From: a bacterium
GTDB taxonomy: Bacteria; Armatimonadota; UBA5829
DNA: 36,379 bases
NCBI GenBank assembly: GCA_021373255.1
Contig: JAJFTD010000072.1
Span: forward strand, 1 to 36,379
Reading direction: 5' to 3'
A program made the position numbers and the translations under genes. The notes below the pieces were generated by a model. That model worked only from the letters and a program-made list of their open reading frames with translations. It was not told where the DNA came from and searched no databases. Positions 1 through 7,455 of this stretch are shown here, piece by piece (within the stretch, counting starts at the first letter, position 1; the number at the start of each line of letters is the position of its first letter).

Positions 1-351
1 GACATCGCAATCAGTTTCATCGGCACCCCTTACAGATGGGGCGGAACAACCCCACAGGCGTTCGACTGTTCGGGTTTCACCCGCTACGTCTATAAGAAGA
101 TTGGGGTAAATCTGCCAAGAACCGCACGCCAGCAATACCGTAAAGGTGAGCCGGTTAAGAAGGGCCAGTGGGAGACGGGGGACCTTGTGTTCTTCGATAT
201 GCGCAAGGGATACGTGAGCCACGTCGGGCTCTACCTCAGCGCCAAGACATTTATCCACGCATCCACTCCCGCGACGGGAGTAAAACTGGACAACCTCAGT
301 GAACCTGTCTACAGAAAGCACTATGTAGGAGCCAGGCGCTACGAAATCTAG
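1..351 (+). CDS. NlpC/P60 family cell-wall peptidase, C-terminal part (5' end outside window)
   Basis: Frame 1 is open from the first base and ends at TAG 349-351, giving 116 residues of an NlpC/P60 cysteine peptidase domain. The catalytic Cys is seen in FDCSGF (about residue 23), the general-base His in SHVGLYL, and a third polar residue in FIHAST. The GTPYRWGG motif before the Cys is also typical. Family members cleave D-gamma-Glu-diaminopimelate or related bonds in peptidoglycan, outside the cytoplasmic membrane. The N-terminal part, which would carry the signal peptide and any SH3 or LysM targeting domains, is cut off by the window edge. A hairpin terminator follows 28 bases downstream, so this is the last gene of its transcript. 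Confidence 0.9.
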   Translation, partial: DIAISFIGTPYRWGGTTPQAFDCSGFTRYVYKKIGVNLPRTARQQYRKGEPVKKGQWETGDLVFFDMRKGYVSHVGLYLSAKTFIHASTPATGVKLDNLSEPVYRKHYVGARRYEI

Positions 352-378
352 TCATTATCGCTTGGCATAATTAATTTA

Positions 379-410
379 GGGGACGGCGGAAACGCTGCTC
401 CCCTTTTTTT
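379..410 (+). terminator. Intrinsic terminator after the NlpC/P60 gene
   Basis: GGGG at 379-382 pairs with CCCC at 400-403, enclosing an imperfect G/C-rich inner stem, and is followed by seven T residues (404-410). This is a standard rho-independent terminator on the plus strand. Confidence 0.75.
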
Positions 411-513
411 AGTGAGTCCCCATACGTTTCCCTTATCATCCATCTGGGTAATTCACTGATGAGATTGCATGGCTTGTGCGATCCGTAAATCACGCGGGAC
501 AGGGAGGCATAAA

Positions 514-834
514 ATGGCTCACAGAATTAAGAACCTCTTAGAGATGATCAATATGCCGGATGAAGGTATACTCAGCATCCCTATTGAGGATACCGACTAC
601 TACAAGGTGGTTTTATTCCTGATGCCCGCGGGGCAATATCTGTCACCCCACACCTCCACCATGCCTGCCACAGTATATGTGCTTCAGGGTAAGGCGGATT
701 TCACTTTGGGTGAGGACAAATATGAAGTCAACGCAGGCGACCACTTCTTCATGCCGCCCAACTACAACCACGCGATCCTGGCGAAAGAAGATTTCGTGTT
801 CCTGCTGAACCTTAACAGGGCTGCCAGTTCATAA
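514..834 (+). CDS. Small cupin-domain protein
   Basis: This 106-residue protein is a single cupin barrel. Motif 1 is approximated by SPHTSTMPATVYVLQGKADF and motif 2 by GDHFFMPPNYNHAIL. The start at 514 is chosen because AGGGAGG lies 7 bases upstream; the longer in-frame start at 469 has no ribosome site. Of the usual cupin metal ligands, one motif-1 His and the motif-2 His are visible, so metal binding is possible but not certain. Small single cupins of this kind have many roles (sugar isomerases, dioxygenases, sensors), and the sequence gives no specific substrate. The gene is bounded by a terminator on each side and looks monocistronic. The product is probably cytoplasmic, as no signal peptide is seen. 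Confidence 0.8.
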   Translation: MAHRIKNLLEMINMPDEGILSIPIEDTDYYKVVLFLMPAGQYLSPHTSTMPATVYVLQGKADFTLGEDKYEVNAGDHFFMPPNYNHAILAKEDFVFLLNLNRAASS

Positions 835-835
835 A

Positions 836-866
836 CAAAAACCCCTGCGGTTAAAACCGCAGGGGG
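836..866 (-). terminator. Intrinsic terminator for the Gfo/Idh gene
   Basis: CCCCTGCGGTT (842-852) and AACCGCAGGGG (855-865) form an 11-bp perfect stem. Read on the minus strand it is followed by a T-rich tract (841-836). It lies 15 bases past the stop of the leftward oxidoreductase and may also slow plus-strand transcription from the cupin gene. Confidence 0.8.
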
Positions 867-880
867 TACATTGCCTTAGT

Positions 881-1921
881 CTAGTCGATCAGGACTTCCT
901 TGCCCTCTTCGCTGGACTTGTAGATAGCATCCAGGATCTTCATAACATTGAGGGCCTGCTCGCCGGTTACAGGCGGCTCGGTATCGTTCAGGATAGCATC
1001 ATAGAAACCTCTGATTTCAACCTCATAGGAACTGACATTCGGGAGGTACTTCGGAGTCAGGTCGTAGACCATTTCTTTTTCCTCACCGAATATGCGAACC
1101 GGATGAGTCTCGGCGCCGCCCTTAGTTCCCAGGAGGCTGGATCTCATCACGTCCTCAGCAATGTTAGCTGCAAAGCTGGACTCGATGATCAACGATGCGC
1201 CGTTGTCCAACCGCACAAACCCGGCTGCGTAGTCCTCAACTGTGTAGTTCTGCCAGTTCCACGGCCCATACGCGCCGACGTGGCCCGGCGTGTTACCGAG
1301 CTTGGTGAAAGCCTGTCCGGATGCCGAGATCGGCTTGGGATGGCCCATCAGGTAAAGAGTAAGGTCCAGCACGTGGACGCCGATGTCGATCAGCGGACCA
1401 CCACCCTGCTTCTCTTTATCCGTAAACACGCCCCAGCTCGGAACGCCCCTGCGCCTCAGCGCCCACACGCGGCCGAAGTATATGTCTCCGAGATCACCGG
1501 CATCGATGTAACGCTTCAGAGCCTGAATATCTGATCCAAAGCGCACATTCTGCGCGACCATGAACTTCTTCTTGTTCTTTCGCGCTGCGTCGACCATCGG
1601 AGCACCCTCAACGGCGCTGCGAGCAAGTGGCTTTTCCACTATGACGTGCTTGCCAGCATTCAAAGCGTCGATCGCTGGCTGGGCATGCATAAAGTTTGGG
1701 GTGCAGATGTGCACCGCCTCAATCTCGTCCATCTCCAGGAGCTTCTTATAGTCTGTGAAGATGTGCGGAACGCTGAACCTTTCCGCCGCTCGTTTAGCCG
1801 ACTCTTCGTTCGTATCGCAAACTGCCATTATCTTAATATCAGGTTGCTTCTGAAGTGCCGGCATGTGCTGATTGCTGGCAATGCCGCCAGTGCCGATAAC
1901 ACCTACATTGATCGTTCTCAA
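881..1921 (-). CDS. Gfo/Idh/MocA family NAD(P)-dependent oxidoreductase
   Basis: The 346-residue protein has the usual family length and two-domain layout. The N-terminal Rossmann fold starts with GVIGTGGIASNQHMPAL (residues 7-23). The family EKP motif is in VEKPLARSA (about residue 95), and the C-terminal sheet domain carries GGGPLIDIGVHVLDL with the conserved D/H pair. Family members oxidise or reduce sugars, inositols and related polyols with NAD(P). The substrate cannot be read from sequence. Translation starts at TTG 1921 with AAGGA about 9 bases upstream; no ATG is better placed. A hairpin terminator follows. The gene is 52 bases downstream of rtcB on the same strand and could be co-transcribed, though no functional link is obvious. 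Confidence 0.88.
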   Translation of the reverse strand: MRTINVGVIGTGGIASNQHMPALQKQPDIKIMAVCDTNEESAKRAAERFSVPHIFTDYKKLLEMDEIEAVHICTPNFMHAQPAIDALNAGKHVIVEKPLARSAVEGAPMVDAARKNKKKFMVAQNVRFGSDIQALKRYIDAGDLGDIYFGRVWALRRRGVPSWGVFTDKEKQGGGPLIDIGVHVLDLTLYLMGHPKPISASGQAFTKLGNTPGHVGAYGPWNWQNYTVEDYAAGFVRLDNGASLIIESSFAANIAEDVMRSSLLGTKGGAETHPVRIFGEEKEMVYDLTPKYLPNVSSYEVEIRGFYDAILNDTEPPVTGEQALNVMKILDAIYKSSEEGKEVLID

Positions 1922-1973
1922 GAGTCAAATCCTTCTTTCATTTGATCTTCAATTGAGTACTAAACACTCAAGG

Positions 1974-3428
1974 TTAACCCTTCGCCACTCCCAGCGGACG
2001 CATCTTCGCTACCAGACGAGAGATGCCCGCGCCTTCGCAGGTGGCTACAACATCAGCCACATCTTTGTATGCATAAGATGCCTCTTCAGAGAGCGTATCG
2101 CGCCCTTTGGCCCGCACCAGGATTCCCCGCTGGGCGAGTTCCTCCTGGACATCTCTTCCACGCATCTTCTTTATAGCTTCATGCCGGCTCATTACACGAC
2201 CCGCGCCGTGGCACGTAGATCCCCAGGTCTGTTTCATCGCTCGTTCTGTACCGGCGAGAAGGAACGAATACCTGCCCATGTCCCCAGGCACGATCACCGG
2301 CTGACCGAATTCACGATACATCTCTGGAACGTGTACATTTCCAGGTCCGAACGCGCGAGTCGCACCCTTGCGGTGGACACAGAGTTTGGTCAACTTGCCA
2401 TCCACAGGATGTTCTTCGATTTTCGCCATATTATGAGCGACATCGTAGACCTGTCTCAAGCCCAACTTATGCGCTCCGGCTCCCATCACCTTCTCAAAAC
2501 TTTCTCTCACCCAGTGTGCAATTGCTTGTCTATTCGCCCAGGCGAAGTTCGCGGCACACGCCATTGCTCCCAGGTAACGCTGACCTTCCTCGGAAGTCAC
2601 CGGCGCGCATGCCAACTGCCTATCGGGAACGGGAATATTATACTTCTGCATGGCCTTTTGCATCACTCGCAGATTATCGTCACAGACCTGGTGACCAAAC
2701 CCACGGCTGCCTGTGTGTATCATAACCGTAATCTGTCCAACTTCCGTAATGCCAAACGCCGCTGCGGTTTTTTCATCGTAGATATAATCGACTGTCTGAA
2801 CCTCAAGGAAGTGGTTGCCGGCACCCAGCGTCCCGAGTTGCGGGCGGCCGCGTTTGATAGCCTCGCTGCTGATGGTCGTCGGATCAGCAATCGCCAGCGC
2901 ACCATGCTCCTCGCTTACTTCCAAATCCTCAGGCCAGCCAAAGCCGTGCTCAATCATCCACTTGGCACCTTTTTTCATCACCTGCTTGAGCTCGGCCTCA
3001 TCTACCCGGATGTTCCCCTCGCCGCCGACTCCTGAGGGAACGTTGAGGTATAGCTGGTCTATAAGATCACCAATCTTCCCTTTGACGTCCTTTAGGGTAA
3101 GATCGCTCCGCAGCAAGCGTACGCCACAGTTGATATCATAACCTACACCGCCCGGCGATACCACGCCATCGGAATAGTTCATAGCCGCCACGCCGCCTAT
3201 GGGAAAACCGTAGCCCCAATGGATGTCAGGCATCGCCATAGAGGGGCCTACAATGCCCGGCAAACACGCTACATTGGCAACTTGCTCCATAGACTCGTCC
3301 AGGTCACTTAGCATCTTCTCAGTGGCAAATATGATCCCCTCGGTCCGCATGCAGGATTTATATGATTGAGGGATTCTCCAGCGAAAGTCGTCTATTTTCT
3401 GCAGGACATGCGACCACTTCTCATTCAT
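1974..3428 (-). CDS. rtcB: RtcB family RNA-splicing ligase
   Basis: The 484 residues match the length of bacterial and archaeal RtcB. Recognisable motifs in order are MAMPDIHWGYGFPIGGV, SPGGVGYDINCGVRLL (metal-binding Asp and Cys), GAGNHFLEVQ, MIHTGSRGFGHQVCDD, and STCHGAGRVMSR, which contains the His that is guanylylated. RtcB joins RNA 2',3'-cyclic phosphate (or 3'-phosphate) ends to 5'-OH ends using GTP and Mn2+. It acts in RNA repair and, in archaea and animals, in tRNA splicing. No archease or RtcA gene is adjacent, so its partner, if any, is elsewhere. It follows the glycosyltransferase gene by 6 bases, so the two are co-transcribed. Confidence 0.95.
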   Translation of the reverse strand: MNEKWSHVLQKIDDFRWRIPQSYKSCMRTEGIIFATEKMLSDLDESMEQVANVACLPGIVGPSMAMPDIHWGYGFPIGGVAAMNYSDGVVSPGGVGYDINCGVRLLRSDLTLKDVKGKIGDLIDQLYLNVPSGVGGEGNIRVDEAELKQVMKKGAKWMIEHGFGWPEDLEVSEEHGALAIADPTTISSEAIKRGRPQLGTLGAGNHFLEVQTVDYIYDEKTAAAFGITEVGQITVMIHTGSRGFGHQVCDDNLRVMQKAMQKYNIPVPDRQLACAPVTSEEGQRYLGAMACAANFAWANRQAIAHWVRESFEKVMGAGAHKLGLRQVYDVAHNMAKIEEHPVDGKLTKLCVHRKGATRAFGPGNVHVPEMYREFGQPVIVPGDMGRYSFLLAGTERAMKQTWGSTCHGAGRVMSRHEAIKKMRGRDVQEELAQRGILVRAKGRDTLSEEASYAYKDVADVVATCEGAGISRLVAKMRPLGVAKG

Positions 3429-3434
3429 TGCGTG

Positions 3435-4631
3435 TCACTTCCAATCAGTGTTGGTGTATTCCGCCCAGGTCCTCTTGTAGACGGCTTCCGTCTGTTCGGC
3501 TATTTTATCCCAACTGAAAACAGTCGTAGCTTTCTCATAAGCAGCATCGACCATACGGGCCACCTGCAGCGGGGATTTCCTGAACGCTTCCAGTATTCCC
3601 CATGCAAGTGAATCCGAATTATCCGCCCATGTGACGATACCGTTGATGTCGTGATCCACAACTTCCCTGAGCCCACCGATATCCGATACCACCACCGGCA
3701 CCCTGGCGGCCATAGCCTCCAACGCCACAATGCCGAACGGTTCATAAAGGCTCGGGAAAACAGCTACATCAGACACTTTGTAAATCTTGAGCAAGGTGAG
3801 ATCGTCTACGAAGCCTGTGAAATATATCCTGTCACTTATGCCAAGCGCCTCTGCCTGGTCCTTAAGCCAACCCCTGTTTCCACCACCGGCGATGACTAAT
3901 TTGGAATTCGGCTGATCGCTTAGCAGCTTCTTAAATGCATTTATCAGTACCTGCCCGCCCTTTTCCCGCACGTTGCGGCCTACATGGAAGATAATCTTCT
4001 CATCAGGTGCGGCATAGAAAGCTCGGAATTCGTCTTTGTCAGGAAACGCGAAGTTGAACTTATCAGCCTTTACACCATTAGGCACCACATCCATTTTGTC
4101 CAATGGCGTCGCCAGGGCATGGTTCACTTCCTCGGTCATGAACTCACTGCACACGATCACCCGCCACGCTTCATAGCTCAGTTCCCATTCGACATGGCTT
4201 ATATATCGCTGCATGTCTGTGTGAATGCCATAATTGCGTCCGTGTTCGGTGGCGTGAATAGTAGCAACAAGCGGGATCTTGTGCTTGTTCTTCAGCGATG
4301 CAGCGGCGAACTCAGAGAGCCAGTCGTGCGCGTGGAGCAGTGTGGGAGTATCAGGCTCCGCAGCCAAAAGCTCATCAACCTTGCGTTCCGTGTAAGCGTT
4401 AAGGCTCTTTATCCACGGAACGAAATCCGCCGCCATATCCCCGTCCGCCGGAACCCTGTGAATAAAAACACCGTCGATGACTTCTTCTTCAGGCGCGCCA
4501 TCCACTTCACAAGTAATAACGTGTATTTCAAGATCTCTCCGCGCCAACGCATCGGCGAGTTCTTCAACGTGTCTGGAAATCCCACCTATAATCCTCGGCG
4601 GATATTCCCAGGAAAGCATCATAATTCGCAT
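3435..4631 (-). CDS. GT4 family glycosyltransferase
   Basis: This 398-residue GT-B glycosyltransferase opens with MLSWEYPPRIIGGISRHVEE, the N-terminal motif of glycogen-synthase-like GT4 enzymes. The C-terminal donor-site E-x7-E signature is seen as EPFGIVALE, followed by SDIGGLREVV and the usual GLLV-like INGIVT loop. Such enzymes transfer a sugar from a nucleotide donor with retention of configuration. The overall look is of starch/glycogen-synthase-type or bacterial GT4 enzymes acting on alpha-glucans or cell-surface glycans. The acceptor is not readable. It is cytoplasmic with no membrane segments. It is the first gene of a leftward unit with rtcB, and the REP/RAYT element begins just upstream. 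Confidence 0.88.
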   Translation of the reverse strand: MRIMMLSWEYPPRIIGGISRHVEELADALARRDLEIHVITCEVDGAPEEEVIDGVFIHRVPADGDMAADFVPWIKSLNAYTERKVDELLAAEPDTPTLLHAHDWLSEFAAASLKNKHKIPLVATIHATEHGRNYGIHTDMQRYISHVEWELSYEAWRVIVCSEFMTEEVNHALATPLDKMDVVPNGVKADKFNFAFPDKDEFRAFYAAPDEKIIFHVGRNVREKGGQVLINAFKKLLSDQPNSKLVIAGGGNRGWLKDQAEALGISDRIYFTGFVDDLTLLKIYKVSDVAVFPSLYEPFGIVALEAMAARVPVVVSDIGGLREVVDHDINGIVTWADNSDSLAWGILEAFRKSPLQVARMVDAAYEKATTVFSWDKIAEQTEAVYKRTWAEYTNTDWK

Positions 4632-4673
4632 TTGCCTACTGCCCCACTATAAAATCCATTTAAATAGCATGTT

Positions 4674-4733
4674 CTATGTTCGGGCAGATCTCTGATCTGG
4701 CCCGTAAGGAACCAAATGGGATCTCCGATCCCA
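4674..4733 (+). repeat. REP unit, left copy (two hairpins)
   Basis: Hairpin A spans 4681-4704. CGGGCAGATC and GATCTGGCCCG pair around the loop TCT with one bulged base. After a 12-base linker, hairpin B spans 4717-4733, where TGGGATC and GATCCCA pair around TCC. It is preceded by TATGTT. The same A-linker-B layout recurs inverted at 5377-5435 and directly at 23074-23125. Confidence 0.85.
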
Positions 4734-4764
4734 CCACGTTTCGGAACACTGGCTAACTTTTGGA

Positions 4765-5313
4765 CTAAAACTCGAATGCATCAAGTTCCAACAGACCACC
4801 CGAGCCATTCAAATATAATCCTGCGCTTGAATAACGCCAATGCTCCTGCTTTTCGATCAAACCCTTTCTTAAGGGATTATTGTGCATATACTCAAGTTTC
4901 TGCAATACAAACTTTTCAGACTCCAGCGTTTCCGGGTGGAAACCCGCTTGCCAGACCCTATAGCTGCCTTCCGGCCTGCCATCCTTGCGTGCTGCATCTC
5001 TAAAAACCCAATCATAAAGTACGTTGCCATCTTCTTTAAGCTGATTTACTATTTCTCTAGCAGTATACTTTCTCGAATCGCGTAAGATACTTGAAAGATC
5101 AGCGCTATCATTTGCTGATACTATTGCGTGCACGTGGGTAGGCATAATTACATAACCGTGCACAAGCAACTCCCTCTTCGCACGGCAGTAGGCAAGGCTC
5201 TGCACGATCATATCACAATACTTGCTGGATACAAAAAGCGGTAACCAAGCCGTAATAGTCCATGTTATGAAATGCGGCAATGTTCCGTTTTCGAAGATTT
5301 TATATCTGCGCAT
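4765..5313 (-). CDS. REP-associated tyrosine transposase (Y1 family)
   Basis: This 182-residue protein has the size and motifs of Y1_Tnp / RAYT single-strand transposases. The metal-binding HUH motif is HVH in MPTHVHAIV, and the catalytic Tyr is probably in RKYTAREI. The N-terminus, PHFITWTITAWLPLF, matches the family's phFvT...r.p.F pattern. The C-terminal region with YMHNNPLRKGLIEKQEHWRYSSA is highly typical of RAYTs. These enzymes nick and join single-stranded DNA at REP hairpins and are usually vertically inherited single copies. The reading frame looks intact, so the protein may be active. It stands alone between REP units and is not in an operon with its neighbours. Confidence 0.93.
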   Translation of the reverse strand: MRRYKIFENGTLPHFITWTITAWLPLFVSSKYCDMIVQSLAYCRAKRELLVHGYVIMPTHVHAIVSANDSADLSSILRDSRKYTAREIVNQLKEDGNVLYDWVFRDAARKDGRPEGSYRVWQAGFHPETLESEKFVLQKLEYMHNNPLRKGLIEKQEHWRYSSAGLYLNGSGGLLELDAFEF

Positions 5314-5376
5314 TATTTGCCTTGCATGCGAGATTTCCGATTATTAACAAGAAGTATGCTTATGAGCCTTACATGG

Positions 5377-5435
5377 TGGCATCGGAGATGCCATTTTGCC
5401 CCTTTCGGCGCAGATCAGAGATCTGCCCGAACATA
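5377..5435 (-). repeat. REP unit, right copy (inverted)
   Basis: Read on the minus strand this is the same unit as at 4674-4733. Hairpin A (5429-5406) has the core CAGATC-TCT-GATCTG. Hairpin B (5393-5377) has TGGCATC and GATGCCA around TCC. Relative to the left copy, hairpin B has changed GGG/CCC to GGC/GCC on both arms, a compensatory change that keeps the stem. Confidence 0.85.
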
Positions 5436-5469
5436 GATGATCCAACCGAACATCGTTTCCACAAAACCA

Positions 5470-5988
5470 CTACTTCGGCTCCTCGCGTTTGACCTTCTCC
5501 AGCCGCTTGCTTGCGAGTATAGCCTTTTGAATTTTATCAGCAAGCTCTGGTGCGGGGGCGATGGATGCCAGTTTTCCAGCCACCTCTGCTTCGTTCTCGT
5601 CTACTTTTACCGAGTCCAGCCCCTTTACTTTGGTGCTGTCACTATCCTTGCGCGCCTGTTGAACTGCCTTTCGGTAACCACGTGCTGAAAAGCGTATATC
5701 CGTGATGATTTTTTTGCCGGCGGTTTGGTTGAGCTTCTTCATCATATGCTCTTTATGAAAAGACAACTCATTCGCCCAGGTGCTGCTCTTGCAGCAGACA
5801 TAGAGCACGCCATCGCGGATCTTCTCGGCCATGCTCGATGCTGCTATCTGCGGGCCTACTACTTCATTCCACTTGGATATGGTCTGCTGCTCTATTACTT
5901 TTTGCCGGATGCCGAGGTCGTCCAGTGACGAGTTAAGCACCCCGCCAAGCCTGCTCAATCTTCCGCCTCTGAATAATGGTCTATTCAT
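5470..5988 (-). CDS. dciA: DciA-like (DUF721) replicative helicase loader
   Basis: The 172-residue protein carries the DUF721 domain in its first 110 residues: SRLGGVLNSSLDDLGI, then KWNEVVGPQIAASSMAEKIRDGVLYV, then STWANELSF, then the KKLNQTAGKKIITDIRF end. The C-terminal 60 residues are charged and probably disordered. DciA loads the replicative helicase DnaB in the many bacteria that lack DnaC or DnaI. The start codon overlaps the recF stop by 4 bases, so the two are translationally coupled. Placement next to recF and dnaA is a common arrangement for DUF721 genes and supports a replication role. Confidence 0.85.
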   Translation of the reverse strand: MNRPLFRGGRLSRLGGVLNSSLDDLGIRQKVIEQQTISKWNEVVGPQIAASSMAEKIRDGVLYVCCKSSTWANELSFHKEHMMKKLNQTAGKKIITDIRFSARGYRKAVQQARKDSDSTKVKGLDSVKVDENEAEVAGKLASIAPAPELADKIQKAILASKRLEKVKREEPK

Positions 5989-7103
5989 CTTGGAGTCACC
6001 TTGCCGGATTGTACATCGAAGATGCTTCCCACCGCAACCGCCGATGGGTCAATTTCTTCAAGACCAGTCACAGTGATAAACGTCTGGCATCTGCCGGTAG
6101 TAATTTCCAACACCCTAGCTCTTCTTGCCTCATCCAGCTCTGCCATCACATCATCCAATAACACAACAGGCGCTTCACCGGCAGATTCTTGCATAACATT
6201 AATCTCAGCCAGCTTCAAAGCAATAGCCGCGGACCTCTGCTGACCTTGCGAAGCGAACTCCCTCGCTGCAAGCCCGTTAATCGTGAGAACCAGGTCATCC
6301 CGATGAGGACCGATGGTAGTAGTTCCACGCATGATGTCCAGTCCTCTTCTTGTGGAGAGAAGTTTTGCAAAAGCAGCCGCTATCTCACTTTCCGGTGCAT
6401 GCAAGTCGATATCAACACTTTTCTTGTAGGTAACAGCCAGTTCTTCCGACCCACCAGCAAGTGAGGAGTATATTTTAGCAGCTTCTTCAGCGAGAAAATC
6501 TATGAACTTCATCCTGCGAGCGATAATGGTTGATCCATACTGCGCGAGTTGACTATCCCAAGCTCCGAGATCCCCGGTCTGGACTCCACTCGATTTTATC
6601 TCTCTGAGCAGATTGTTCCTCTGGTCCAATACTCTCTTATATCGCCCAAGCGCATACACATACTGAGGGCTTACCTGGGATATCTCCAGGTTTAAAAACC
6701 TTCTGCGAAGAGAAGGTTCGCCCCTAACCATATCAATATCCGAATTGCTGAATATCACCGCATTAAGCTGTCCCACGATATCACCTATCTTGGGATGTTT
6801 CACGGTGTTTATTTTTACTATCTTGTTCTCAGCTCTACTGAGGACAATCTCCAGTTCCACATCATTACGTTCGGACCTGTCTACATGCGCATTCACCCGT
6901 GCTATGCTTACTCCAACATGTATCAAGTCCATATCACGAGAAGTTCTATGAGATTTGCTCGTAGCCAGAAAATAAATAGCCTCAAGCACAGCACTTTTTC
7001 CCTGAGCATTCATTCCCACGAGTATGTTCAAGCCATTCGAGGGTATAAAGTTCAGGTCTACATAATTCCTAAAATTCGTCAGGCTAAGTGTCTGGATATC
7101 CAT
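5985..7103 (-). CDS. recF: DNA replication and repair protein RecF
   Basis: The 372 residues are the usual RecF length. The Walker A motif is in LVGMNAQGKSAVLEAIYFL (about residues 28-46), the ABC-type signature region is ASQGQQRSAAIALKLAE, and Walker B is VVLLDDVMAELDEARR. RecF is an SMC-like ATPase that, with RecO and RecR, loads RecA at single-strand gaps during replication repair. It lies downstream of dnaA on the same strand but separated by 352 bases, with no dnaN between, and it overlaps dciA at its 3' end. Two TATAAT hexamers lie at 7118-7113 and 7110-7105, immediately before the ATG, so a leaderless or very short leader transcript is possible. Confidence 0.95.
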   Translation of the reverse strand: MDIQTLSLTNFRNYVDLNFIPSNGLNILVGMNAQGKSAVLEAIYFLATSKSHRTSRDMDLIHVGVSIARVNAHVDRSERNDVELEIVLSRAENKIVKINTVKHPKIGDIVGQLNAVIFSNSDIDMVRGEPSLRRRFLNLEISQVSPQYVYALGRYKRVLDQRNNLLREIKSSGVQTGDLGAWDSQLAQYGSTIIARRMKFIDFLAEEAAKIYSSLAGGSEELAVTYKKSVDIDLHAPESEIAAAFAKLLSTRRGLDIMRGTTTIGPHRDDLVLTINGLAAREFASQGQQRSAAIALKLAEINVMQESAGEAPVVLLDDVMAELDEARRARVLEITTGRCQTFITVTGLEEIDPSAVAVGSIFDVQSGKVTPR

Positions 7104-7455
7104 GATTATATAATTATACTTTAAATAGTGGTTGTAGTATTAGTACCTGTGGATGCTGTGGAAAAACTGAGATTCCACGCTTAATCTATGCGTAGAGTAT
7201 GCTGTGGACAAAACTAGGTCAACCTTAGCAAGCAACCGTAATGTTGTTGGATAAAGCCTAGCCTTACCAACAGGGAAGAAGTCCACAAAACAATCAACAG
7301 CGATATCCACAGGTTTTATCCTGGTAAAACCCACAGGTTATCCAACACGAATTTTGTTGAAATGATAGCATGAGTCGGCACAAGGAATGGTGCGAATGGA
7401 GGGGTAGTGATGATTTGTAGATTGCATGCCACGCGGTGTAGTGATAAATGAATTG
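7104..7455. other. Candidate chromosomal origin (oriC) in the dnaA-recF spacer
   Basis: The spacer contains three sites that match the DnaA box (TGTGGATAA or its complement) at 8 of 9 bases: TGTGGAAAA 7157-7165, TGTGGACAA 7203-7211 and ATATCCACA 7303-7311. Weaker sites (6-7 of 9) are at 7148-7156, 7246-7254, 7279-7287 and 7338-7346. An AT-only stretch at about 7104-7125, next to the recF start, could serve as an unwinding element. Clusters of DnaA boxes beside dnaA mark the origin in many bacteria. A 64-codon open frame inside (7140-7334) has no ribosome site or recognisable domain and is not called. Confidence 0.65.

Larger units (their letters stand above)
4674..5435. mobile_element. REP-RAYT-REP element
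   Basis: The transposase gene at 4765-5313 is bracketed by two REP units in inverted orientation (4674-4733 and 5377-5435). Each unit has an outer hairpin with a GATC-TCT-GATC core and an inner hairpin with an ATC-TC(C/T)-GAT core. This is the known layout of RAYT loci: a domesticated IS200/IS605-related Y1 transposase next to the palindromes it recognises. Another REP unit 18 kb away has no transposase, which fits dispersal of the palindromes in trans. No direct target duplication was seen. Confidence 0.8.

Noticed and set aside
1103-3035. Long plus-strand frames opposite the Gfo/Idh and rtcB genes
   Set aside because: They are antisense to strongly recognised genes, have no ribosome sites and show no domain of their own.
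7140-7334. 64-codon minus-strand frame in the dnaA-recF spacer
   Set aside because: It lies across the DnaA-box cluster, has no ribosome site and no recognisable domain; the conserved parts are the 9-base boxes, not the protein.
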